From NCBI GenBank assembly GCA_043820265.1, contig JBDREA010000054.1, forward strand, positions 1-11,142: a stretch of 11,142 bases of DNA. The letters run 5' to 3'. This stretch comes from JBDREA01 sp043820265 (GTDB lineage Archaea; Altiarchaeota; Altiarchaeia; IMC4; JBDREA01). The translations under genes were made by a program, and so were the position numbers. The notes below the pieces were generated by a model, which saw only the letters and a program-made list of their open reading frames with translations, was not told the DNA's origin and searched no databases. This document shows, in pieces, positions 5,483-11,142 of this stretch (position 1 is the stretch's first letter; each line of letters begins with the position of its first letter).

Positions 5483-8004
5483 ATCTTTTCCTCCTTTGAA
5501 TCTTTATCTATATCTTCTACCCAAGGATAGTAGTTTTCAAATTCACCCAAATCTTCTTCACCAGAGAATGGTATTTCTGGTGGAGGTTTCTTTTTTCCAT
5601 GGCTGAAATGCCATTCATTTACTACATCAGATATTCCTTTCTTCTCTCTTTGAGCCTTTAACCATAGGAGTATGCTGAGAATAAAAAAGATTATAATAAT
5701 CAATAAAAATGCTGGCCACACAATTTGATAGATGTTTATTCCCCGATTCGGAGATAGTGGATTTTTATCTAAGCCATCTAATTTTCCGTCGTCGTCTGAG
5801 TCTGGATCATAGCTAAAGGTTCCAATTTGTCGCTCTTCATGATCCGTCAACCAGTCCCCGTCTGAATCAAAATATAGTTTTTCAAGCCCCACAGGATGTG
5901 CGTCATAGAAATCGCTTAATCCATCTGAGTCGCTGTCGTTTCTGTCATAGCGTGTAGCGTAAACGATCAATTCCATTATGTCGAGTACTCCATCTCCATC
6001 GCTGTCTTGGGTTTTCCAAATATGTGCGAGAGGATAAGGGTCCTTGAAATCTTTTATACCGTCTCTGTCAGAATCCGGGTCTTTTGGATCAGTTCCCATT
6101 TGGATTTCTCGGTAATCGCTTATTCCGTCCATGTCTGTATCAAAGTATTTCAACTCCGATTCAAGCGGGTGCGGGTCGTCAGCGTCTCCAACACCGTCCC
6201 CGTCTGAATCGTTGTTTTTGGGATCTAATCCAAGTCCCATTTCCTCCAAGTCGTTTAAGCCATCCTGGTCTGAATCCTGTTGGCTCAGGTATGATTCAAA
6301 AGGGGATTCATCTACTCCGTCGATTATTCCGTCTCGGTCGGTGTCGTTGTTTTTTGGATCCAACCCCATAAGCCTCTCGGTGAAATCGGCCATAAGGTCA
6401 TTATCTGAATCGGTCTTTTCCCCGAGGACATAGAGGAATCCGTCACTTGATGAAAAAACTATCTCGAGGTTTCCGTCTCCGTCAAGATCTCCAAGAGCAG
6501 GTGAAGAGTCGATATAGCCTTCAGCAGAAAACGATTTAAGTATGGAGCCTGAGGAATTGAATATATTCAGTTTCCCGTCGCTTCCCCCAACTACTATTTC
6601 AAGCATCCCATTGCCTGTGAGATCAGCAACCGCAGGCTTTGAACGTATGGCTCCATTAGTTGAAATATGCTTTATCTTCGATCCATCGGATCCCAGGATG
6701 TAGAGGATTTTGTCTATTGCTCCGAAAACGGCTACATAAGTCCCGTTGCCATCTAGGTCACCGACTGCGGCCGAAGACTGGATAACCCCTTTAACGGAAT
6801 AATTCCATTCCGCGCCGAGTGTCGTCCCCGAAATCGATTCCTGTTTGCACTCGATGTTTCCAAAGACGTCAATGGGACGGCAGACCTGCTTCGTGGCTCC
6901 AGTATTCATCGACGTATGTGATAAACTATAAAACACCTTGTCTGATGAGCCGATCAATATCTCGTTTTTTCCGTCTCGGTCTATATCAAATACCACAGGA
7001 GACGCATATACGTCGTCTCTTGTCTGAAACGCCCACAATTTATAGGGTGGCTCATACATCCCATATACGTTGTTGTCTTCTGACGAAACAACTATGTCGA
7101 TTTTTTTGTCCGAATCAACATCGCCTAACGCTAGAGCAGACTTAATTGGCTCGGACATCTTGTATTTCCACCTTACAGCCCCCGTATAGCCGTTTAGGAC
7201 GTATATGTATTGGTCGTTTGAAGCGAATGCTATCTCGACTCTTCTTCTTCCTGAAATGTTTCCGATAACTGGCGTGGACTCGATTTTTCCGCCTGTAGTA
7301 AAATCCCATAGTAGATTTCCCTTATAGTCCAATACATACAATTTTCCATCCGTTGAACCCACAACCACTTCAATGAATTTCCCCCACCCCAGATCGTAGG
7401 CTACGGGGGAAGACCGTATAGGGGCTCCCGTCTGATAGACCCACTTAATGGAGCCGTTGGCGTTAAAAACGACAAGGCTTCCATTATTGGATCCGACTAT
7501 TACCTCTTTGAATCCGTCCACGTCCAAGTCGGCGATAATAGGGGAACCAAAGGTTTTTTTAGAAGCCAAAGAATAATTCCAAATTAAACCCAGTTCAGTT
7601 ATATTGACTTCCGACTCCGCCCTGCTCCAACCCGTCCGTCTAGCATCATAACCGAGCATCGGCCAACTGTCCAATTCCCCTGTAATCTCAGCCGTAGTGT
7701 CTACGTCGACCTGGGGAGGATGCATTCCTAAAAGCTCAACTGTATCAAAGAATCCGTCGTCGTAACCGTCCAAATAGCCTTCCTCGTAATCGGCGCTGTC
7801 CCTGCTTTCATCATATCCTTCTTTGAACCTGGCATCAAAGCTGTCATCCAAGGCGTCATCGTATCCGTCCTTGAACCCGTCGTTGTAGCCGAACTCGTAG
7901 TCTTCATCAGGATAAGAGAAAGGAGGAAAGTACTCCTCCAATTCAGCGAAGGCTAGGCTTGAGAGAAGGAGAATGACCAATAATGTGAGACCATAAGATT
8001 TCAT
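5434..8004 (-). CDS. Secreted, membrane-anchored FG-GAP beta-propeller protein with GX3 repeats and calcium-binding (thrombospondin type 3-like) repeats
   Basis: The 856-aa product is a predicted type I membrane protein with its bulk outside the cell. Order: Sec signal peptide (1-20, cut after LAFA); an acidic repeat region (about 36-87) with glycine or a small residue every fourth position, each followed by an aromatic; an eight-repeat FG-GAP/VCBS-like beta-propeller (about 111-528) whose loops carry DxDxDG motifs, for example DLDGDGNLEIV; ten Asp-rich calcium loops of DSDxDGxxD form arranged as five tandem pairs (about 529-751); one transmembrane helix (about 757-782); and a 75-residue cytoplasmic tail that is acidic and Pro-containing, then strongly Lys-rich. 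The only two cysteines, C375 and C386, sit in a propeller insertion. No enzyme motif is visible; adhesion, ligand binding or envelope structure are possible. A TATA-like box lies 30 nt upstream. The gene follows the GTPase gene by 38 nt and overlaps DUF3467 by 49 nt. Confidence 0.9.
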   Translation of the reverse strand: MKSYGLTLLVILLLSSLAFAELEEYFPPFSYPDEDYEFGYNDGFKDGYDDALDDSFDARFKEGYDESRDSADYEEGYLDGYDDGFFDTVELLGMHPPQVDVDTTAEITGELDSWPMLGYDARRTGWSRAESEVNITELGLIWNYSLASKKTFGSPIIADLDVDGFKEVIVGSNNGSLVVFNANGSIKWVYQTGAPIRSSPVAYDLGWGKFIEVVVGSTDGKLYVLDYKGNLLWDFTTGGKIESTPVIGNISGRRRVEIAFASNDQYIYVLNGYTGAVRWKYKMSEPIKSALALGDVDSDKKIDIVVSSEDNNVYGMYEPPYKLWAFQTRDDVYASPVVFDIDRDGKNEILIGSSDKVFYSLSHTSMNTGATKQVCRPIDVFGNIECKQESISGTTLGAEWNYSVKGVIQSSAAVGDLDGNGTYVAVFGAIDKILYILGSDGSKIKHISTNGAIRSKPAVADLTGNGMLEIVVGGSDGKLNIFNSSGSILKSFSAEGYIDSSPALGDLDGDGNLEIVFSSSDGFLYVLGEKTDSDNDLMADFTERLMGLDPKNNDTDRDGIIDGVDESPFESYLSQQDSDQDGLNDLEEMGLGLDPKNNDSDGDGVGDADDPHPLESELKYFDTDMDGISDYREIQMGTDPKDPDSDRDGIKDFKDPYPLAHIWKTQDSDGDGVLDIMELIVYATRYDRNDSDSDGLSDFYDAHPVGLEKLYFDSDGDWLTDHEERQIGTFSYDPDSDDDGKLDGLDKNPLSPNRGINIYQIVWPAFLLIIIIFFILSILLWLKAQREKKGISDVVNEWHFSHGKKKPPPEIPFSGEEDLGEFENYYPWVEDIDKDSKEEKIWQPKKKKSKQKSSKT
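5490..5497 (-). promoter_or_regulatory. Shine-Dalgarno sequence for DUF3467, inside the upstream gene
   Basis: AAAGGAGG on the minus strand, with a 7-nt spacer to the ATG. In the upstream gene the same bases encode Lys-Glu-Glu in the cytoplasmic tail. It decides the DUF3467 start. Confidence 0.8.
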
Positions 8005-8029
8005 GACAGAAAAATTTGTCCTTTCTTGC

Positions 8030-8037
8030 TAAATAAA
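8030..8037 (-). promoter_or_regulatory. TATA-like box for the 856-aa membrane protein gene
   Basis: The minus strand reads TTTATTTA in the 38-nt gap after the GTPase gene, centred about 30 nt before the ATG at 8004. No good Shine-Dalgarno lies close to that ATG. The gene may thus have its own promoter. Confidence 0.45.
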
Positions 8038-8042
8038 GAAGC

Positions 8043-9218
8043 CTATTTTCGACTCGTTATTATCTTCACCACGTCGCCGTCTTTCAGGTTGTGGTCTTTT
8101 CCGACCTTCATCTTTGTCTTGCAGTCGATGGCTCCGATGAAGCGTTCGCCTATGCTCGAGTGGACCTTGAATGCGAGGTCCAGTGCGGTCGAACCTCCAG
8201 CTATCAGATGGGAGTCTGGGAGGACGTTTCCTTTCTTGTCAGAGTACTTGTTTTCGTTTTCGACTGGATACGCCACGATGTATTTAAGCACGTCAAAGAC
8301 TGCCCTGTTAAGGCAGGATTGAACGCCGGTCGAACCATGGACTTTTAGAAGCTTCGATCTCACGAACTCGAGCGCCCTCGAATGCTTCTCGTCCTGTTCG
8401 ACCAAGACCTTGAAGTCGCCTTCCCCAGGAACGTAGTCGATTACCCCCTTTGAGTCAGCAACGCGCAATGCAAGCTCAGCTTCGGCGCAGCAGGGAACCA
8501 AATCGAATTCCTCCTTTAACCTTGCGAAATTTCCATCCTTATCCAAATCGATTTTATTTGCGGCAATGATTATCGGTTTAGAGACCCTTCTTAGTTGGGT
8601 TGCAAACGAACGGATCTCTTCTTCAGTTGGCCTTTTAAGGTCTGCGAACTCGGATTTCCTTAAAGCTCGGACAATTTGAGCTTCGACTATGCCCAATCCT
8701 CCAAGAACATCTGCGAGCTCCTTTCCAAGATCTTTCCCCTCCAGTGCCACCTTGTTTTTTATCTTGGCCCAGTTTCGCTCAATAATGGCTGCGAACCACA
8801 AATCTATCTCTTCTTCAAGGAAACGGATGTCTTCCCCTGGATCATGCCCCTTTGTAGGTTCCCCTACTTCAGATGTCGAGCCCGAAATATCAACTATGTG
8901 AACGAGAACATCAGCCTGCCGTAGATCATCTAAGAACTGGTTTCCCAAACCTTTCCCAGCATGCGCTCCCGGAACCAAACCTGCAACATCGATCAATTTC
9001 ACAGGGCTAAACCGGAACCCAGACTTGACATAAGAGTTTTTCGGGTTGCTTACCACTCCGAATTCGTGACCTGGGTCTTTCGACTTAACATATCCTATGC
9101 CGATATTCGGCTTCACTGTAGTGAAAGGAAAATTCGCGATCTCTGCGTCAGCCAAAGTCAAGGCCTTAAAAAATGTGGATTTCCCGACATTCGGCTTTCC
9201 AACCACTCCAACCTCCAA
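8043..9218 (-). CDS. ychF: Obg-family GTPase, Ygr210/YchF type with C-terminal TGS domain
   Basis: The product is a 391-aa cytosolic P-loop GTPase, thought in this family to act on ribosomes or translation. The G1 motif GKPNVGKST is at residues 7-15. G3 is DVAGLVPGAHAGKGLG, with the glycine-rich run after Walker B that marks the Obg family. G4 is NKID at 221-224, and a TGS domain occupies about the last 60 residues. Canonical YchF/OLA1 proteins carry NxxE at G4 and prefer ATP. The intact NKxD and archaeal setting fit the Ygr210 branch, though many annotations would say YchF. The start is TTG: it gives the family N-terminus (M)EVGVVGKPNVGKS, has GGAGGG 6 nt upstream, and lies one base after the stop of the preceding gene. 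Translation is probably coupled. It sits between two surface propeller proteins. Confidence 0.93.
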   Translation of the reverse strand: MEVGVVGKPNVGKSTFFKALTLADAEIANFPFTTVKPNIGIGYVKSKDPGHEFGVVSNPKNSYVKSGFRFSPVKLIDVAGLVPGAHAGKGLGNQFLDDLRQADVLVHIVDISGSTSEVGEPTKGHDPGEDIRFLEEEIDLWFAAIIERNWAKIKNKVALEGKDLGKELADVLGGLGIVEAQIVRALRKSEFADLKRPTEEEIRSFATQLRRVSKPIIIAANKIDLDKDGNFARLKEEFDLVPCCAEAELALRVADSKGVIDYVPGEGDFKVLVEQDEKHSRALEFVRSKLLKVHGSTGVQSCLNRAVFDVLKYIVAYPVENENKYSDKKGNVLPDSHLIAGGSTALDLAFKVHSSIGERFIGAIDCKTKMKVGKDHNLKDGDVVKIITSRK

Positions 9219-9219
9219 T

Positions 9220-10305
9220 TTAGACCCTCCACGAATAAACTAAAAGCGAAAACACAACCAAAAGCGACAAAAATAAAAGCGCCCCTTGAATATATGATAA
9301 TCTGATATTTCGCTCTACCAGTTTATATAATGCCAACTGACCTTCCCTAGAACCCAAAAAAAGAAAGGGTTTATTGAATCCAATCCCTGCCAGAGCCCCA
9401 GTATCTGATTTCTTCCATAAAATCTTTCCTGATTCATCCAGAAGATAAAGCCTTTGAGCCAGAGTTGACGCCAAGATTAAGTCCTCCTTGAGAAAAATGT
9501 TTGTGACGGGAGAATCCAGAGTTGCATCTAATATCTGAGTCCCATTGAAATCGATAATGTATATGTGATGATTTTTTGATCCAAAAGACACTTCGTTTTT
9601 TCCAATACTGACAGCCCCAATAGGTTGAGCCAGCTCAAAACCCCATTTCACCTTTCCGTTGGTATCAAAAAGGATGAGTGAATCATCACCCAGGGAGACC
9701 GCAATTTCTCCCCCACCAATATCGGCAAAGAGAGCATATGAGCTAAATCGGTAAGAGGATAATTCCTCGCCCACCATATCAAAGATAACAAGCTTTTTAT
9801 CGGATATGACAACCACTTTGTCTTCTACTATGCCCACAGCCAAAATGTAGCTTTCGACTTCAGTATCCCACAAGAATTCCCCGTTTGACCTGAAGAGATA
9901 AACCCTATCCTGCATAGTCCCTACGCAAAGAAAATCTTTGTCGAAAAATAGTGCTCTTGGAAAACCGACTTTGCCATCAAGCATCCTCTCCCAGGATACG
10001 ACACCTGCTTCATCGAAGACCAATAACTTTCCTGAATCTGTGGCTGCGGCTATCCGTCCGTTTGAAGCCCTGATGGATGAGATCCCCTCTTCCCCGTCAA
10101 AGACCCATCGTTGCTTTCCAGCTGAATCAAATACATGAACGGAACCGTCCTTAAAACCGGCAACGAAAGATTCCCCGTCAAAGTCCACAGAGGCTATGGG
10201 ATCAAGTTCCTTGGACCATAAAAGGTTGAAAGATTCGATAATGGATTGGGCTAAGACGATTTGTGAAAAAATGAGAATTACGGCGAGGATTATTTTTGAT
10301 TTCAT
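9220..10305 (-). CDS. Secreted, membrane-anchored PQQ-like beta-propeller protein
   Basis: The 361-aa product begins with a Sec signal peptide (about 1-19, ending IVLA before QS). The body consists of seven to eight repeats of the form L-x-V-F-D-x-x-G-K-x-x-W, for example VHVFDSAGKQRW, LILFDTNGKVKW and LYLLDESGKILW, as in PQQ-like (BamB-like) propellers. It ends with a transmembrane helix (about 338-359) and only two residues after it. Residues needed for PQQ enzyme activity are not apparent, so a structural or binding role is more likely. Its plan (signal, propeller, C-terminal TM) matches the propeller core of the 856-aa protein further downstream, without the acidic and calcium repeats. 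It is joined to the GTPase gene with a 1-nt gap. A TATA-like box lies 30 nt upstream. Confidence 0.88.
   Translation of the reverse strand: MKSKIILAVILIFSQIVLAQSIIESFNLLWSKELDPIASVDFDGESFVAGFKDGSVHVFDSAGKQRWVFDGEEGISSIRASNGRIAAATDSGKLLVFDEAGVVSWERMLDGKVGFPRALFFDKDFLCVGTMQDRVYLFRSNGEFLWDTEVESYILAVGIVEDKVVVISDKKLVIFDMVGEELSSYRFSSYALFADIGGGEIAVSLGDDSLILFDTNGKVKWGFELAQPIGAVSIGKNEVSFGSKNHHIYIIDFNGTQILDATLDSPVTNIFLKEDLILASTLAQRLYLLDESGKILWKKSDTGALAGIGFNKPFLFLGSREGQLALYKLVERNIRLSYIQGALLFLSLLVVFSLLVYSWRV
9225..9230 (-). promoter_or_regulatory. Shine-Dalgarno sequence for the TTG-started GTPase gene
   Basis: GGAGGG on the minus strand lies 6 nt before the TTG and within the last sense codons (Trp-Arg-Val) of the upstream propeller gene. 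It supports the TTG start and translational coupling. Confidence 0.65.
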
Positions 10306-10330
10306 AAACGATAAAAATAGTGGGGAAACG

Positions 10331-10339
10331 GATAAAAGA
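10331..10339 (-). promoter_or_regulatory. TATA-like box for the PQQ-propeller gene
   Basis: The minus strand reads TCTTTTATC, centred about 30 nt before the ATG at 10305, in the 45-nt gap after the upstream gene. Confidence 0.35.
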
Positions 10340-10350
10340 AGGAAGGTTTC

Positions 10351-10974
10351 TTACTTGGGTCCAACTGGTTTTTCCCTTCCGACATTAAATTCGACTTTTC
10401 CTTTATTCCAGCTTATTCCAACAGACCAAACATGGTTTCCAATTCCCGCCTTAACCTTACCTGAGACTCGAACGTTTCCTGTTTCAGGGTCCCTAGTCAC
10501 ATCAACTTCCGCCCCCTTAAAGAGTGCTAGAGCAGCTTTTCCTGCCTTTAGAGCAGCAGGTCCGGCTGCAAATGATTTCCCATCTTCAGCAGCGCTAGCA
10601 AAGCTATCCTTAGTTGTATCGTTAACAGCATGCGCTACCCAAGGCGGGATTTTTGGCGCTTCGGTCGGGCCACCAGACATATTAAATTCCCAGGGAAGAT
10701 TCCCTTCAGGTTTCTGTTCAGGAATCGCATCATTTATTGCACCAACAACTTTTTCAAACCATTGTCGTGCAGATGTTTGTTCAGCTTGCTCCCCGGGTAT
10801 CGGTTTATTTAATCCTTCCCCCAGTTTTCTGATAAATCCGGCTATATCTCCCCATTTGACCATATCTGGAGTAGGCCCATCTACAATCGCTCCAGACGGA
10901 GGTTTTGTTTCTGGCATATGGATTAATACATTTGTAGGAGGTTTCTGTGGGGGCGCTACAACTTCAGGAGTCAT
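10351..10974 (-). CDS. Hypothetical protein, Pro-rich N-terminus; possibly 5'-truncated
   Basis: I do not recognise this 207-aa protein. The first 60 residues are proline-rich (TPEVVAPPQKPPT, PETKPPSGAIVDGPTP). A short helical part (WGDIAGFIRKLGEGLN, RQWFEKVVGAIND) follows, then an Ala-rich stretch (about 120-150). The end is beta-like, with alternating polar and apolar residues (NVRVSGKVKAGIG, HVWSVGISWNKGKVEFNVG). There is no signal peptide, no cysteine and no TM. The frame is open from the ATG at 10974 to the window edge (56 further codons) with no other ATG, through a palindrome and a probable transposase end. The ATG at 10974 may be an interior Met of a gene cut by the insertion, or a start served by the TATA-like box at 11001-11011. 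A plus-strand frame also covers this stretch. I prefer the minus strand for its composition and co-orientation. Confidence 0.6.
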   Translation of the reverse strand: MTPEVVAPPQKPPTNVLIHMPETKPPSGAIVDGPTPDMVKWGDIAGFIRKLGEGLNKPIPGEQAEQTSARQWFEKVVGAINDAIPEQKPEGNLPWEFNMSGGPTEAPKIPPWVAHAVNDTTKDSFASAAEDGKSFAAGPAALKAGKAALALFKGAEVDVTRDPETGNVRVSGKVKAGIGNHVWSVGISWNKGKVEFNVGREKPVGPK

Positions 10975-11000
10975 CTTCGAATATTTTTTAGGAAGACCAT

Positions 11001-11011
11001 TATAATAAATA
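11001..11011 (-). promoter_or_regulatory. TATA-like box before the hypothetical gene
   Basis: The minus strand reads TATTTATTATA about 32 nt before the ATG at 10974, right beside the palindrome. It may be native, or supplied by the end of the inserted element. Confidence 0.35.
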
Positions 11012-11012
11012 T

Positions 11013-11033
11013 CCCCACAGCTGAGCTGTGGGG
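11013..11033. repeat. Perfect 21-nt palindrome (10-bp arms, 1-nt centre)
   Basis: CCCCACAGCT, a central G, then AGCTGTGGGG. As RNA or single-stranded DNA it forms a 9-bp stem with a 3-nt loop. It begins 3 nt after the stop of the short minus-strand frame at 11037-11141. This placement fits the subterminal hairpin at the right end of IS200/IS605-type elements. It could alternatively act as a terminator, but no T-run follows directly on either strand. Confidence 0.6.
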
Positions 11034-11036
11034 TAT

Positions 11037-11142
11037 TCAGTGTGTTATGTAGTTGGTTATCGTAGTTTGTCCTGTTTTCTTCACACTGTGTTTTGTGCCG
11101 TGCGACATTCGGATGTAGTGTCTGACTGTCTTGCTGTTCACT
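11037..11142 (-). mobile_element. C-terminal end of a probable IS200/IS605-type transposase (partial at window edge)
   Basis: A minus-strand frame entering from the window edge encodes 34 residues and ends at TGA (11039-11037). Its start, VNSKTVRHYIRMS, resembles the segment around the catalytic tyrosine of Y1 (TnpA) transposases, where V-x-S-x-T-V-x-x-Y-I-E-N-Q is common, though the final Gln is absent. About 25 basic, Thr-rich residues follow, close to the usual length after that tyrosine. The perfect palindrome lies just downstream, as expected for an element end. With so little sequence, other transposases or a chance frame cannot be excluded. Confidence 0.4.

Noticed and set aside
6007..6433. 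Several plus-strand frames across the calcium-repeat region
   Set aside because: They are Ser/Arg/Pro-rich antisense readings of the repetitive GAT/TCN codons of the real gene. None has a plausible start or domain.
10196..11005. Long plus-strand open frame (269 codons) opposite the hypothetical gene
   Set aside because: It runs into the 5' end of the PQQ-propeller gene on the other strand, has an unlikely Pro/Ser/Phe-rich, charge-poor composition, and opposes the co-oriented cluster. It is an antisense shadow.
1..11142. CRISPR array, toxin-antitoxin pair or phage genes
   Set aside because: No spaced direct repeats, no Cas-like protein and no paired small toxin/antitoxin frames were seen. 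The tandem repeats present are protein-coding.
10975..11142. Extending the hypothetical protein to the window edge as one native gene
   Set aside because: The frame is open, but its translation has a non-protein-like Gln/His/Asn-rich composition and crosses the palindrome. The alternative frame (11141-11037) looks more like real coding sequence.

Overview
The window looks like a chromosomal segment of an archaeon. The evidence is an archaeal-type threonyl-tRNA synthetase (archaeal N-terminal editing domain, no TGS domain), a Ygr210/YchF-type Obg-family GTPase of the archaeal form, TATA-like boxes about 24-32 nt upstream of several start codons (leaderless or short-leader mRNAs), and Sec-exported, single-pass membrane beta-propeller proteins. 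Base composition is moderate. The genus cannot be told from the sequence alone.

Layout. 1-267 (-): 5' part of msrA, cut by the window edge, with an in-frame transmembrane-like reading frame directly upstream behind a TAA stop. 500-1540 (-): PHP-domain phosphoesterase. 1659-3554 (+): thrS. 3555-3855: a gap without protein genes that, read on the minus strand, holds a TATA box followed about 25 nt later by a run of hairpins with GNRA and UUCG loops. This is the best candidate for an undescribed structured RNA. 3856-4236 (-): purE, with a hairpin/U-tract terminator. 4317-5129 (+): dapB, divergent from purE. 5144-10974 (-): five co-oriented genes. In transcription order they are a protein of unknown function (10974-10351), a signal-peptide/PQQ-propeller/TM protein (10305-9220), a Ygr210-type GTPase with TTG start (9218-8043), an 856-aa signal-peptide/GX3-repeat/FG-GAP-propeller/calcium-loop/TM protein (8004-5434), and a DUF3467 protein (5482-5144) that starts inside the preceding gene. 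11013-11142: a perfect 21-nt palindrome and the C-terminal end of a probable IS200/IS605-type transposase, which may have cut off the 5' end of the 10974-10351 gene.

How it fits together. The left half is housekeeping: oxidised-methionine repair, threonyl-tRNA charging, purine synthesis and the diaminopimelate/lysine branch. The right half is a surface-protein cluster. Two membrane-anchored beta-propeller proteins flank a translation-type GTPase and are linked to it by tight spacing. Within this cluster internal genes use Shine-Dalgarno sequences hidden in the end of the upstream gene (GGAGGG for the GTPase, AAAGGAGG for DUF3467). Genes with free upstream DNA instead show a TATA-like box about 30 nt before the ATG.
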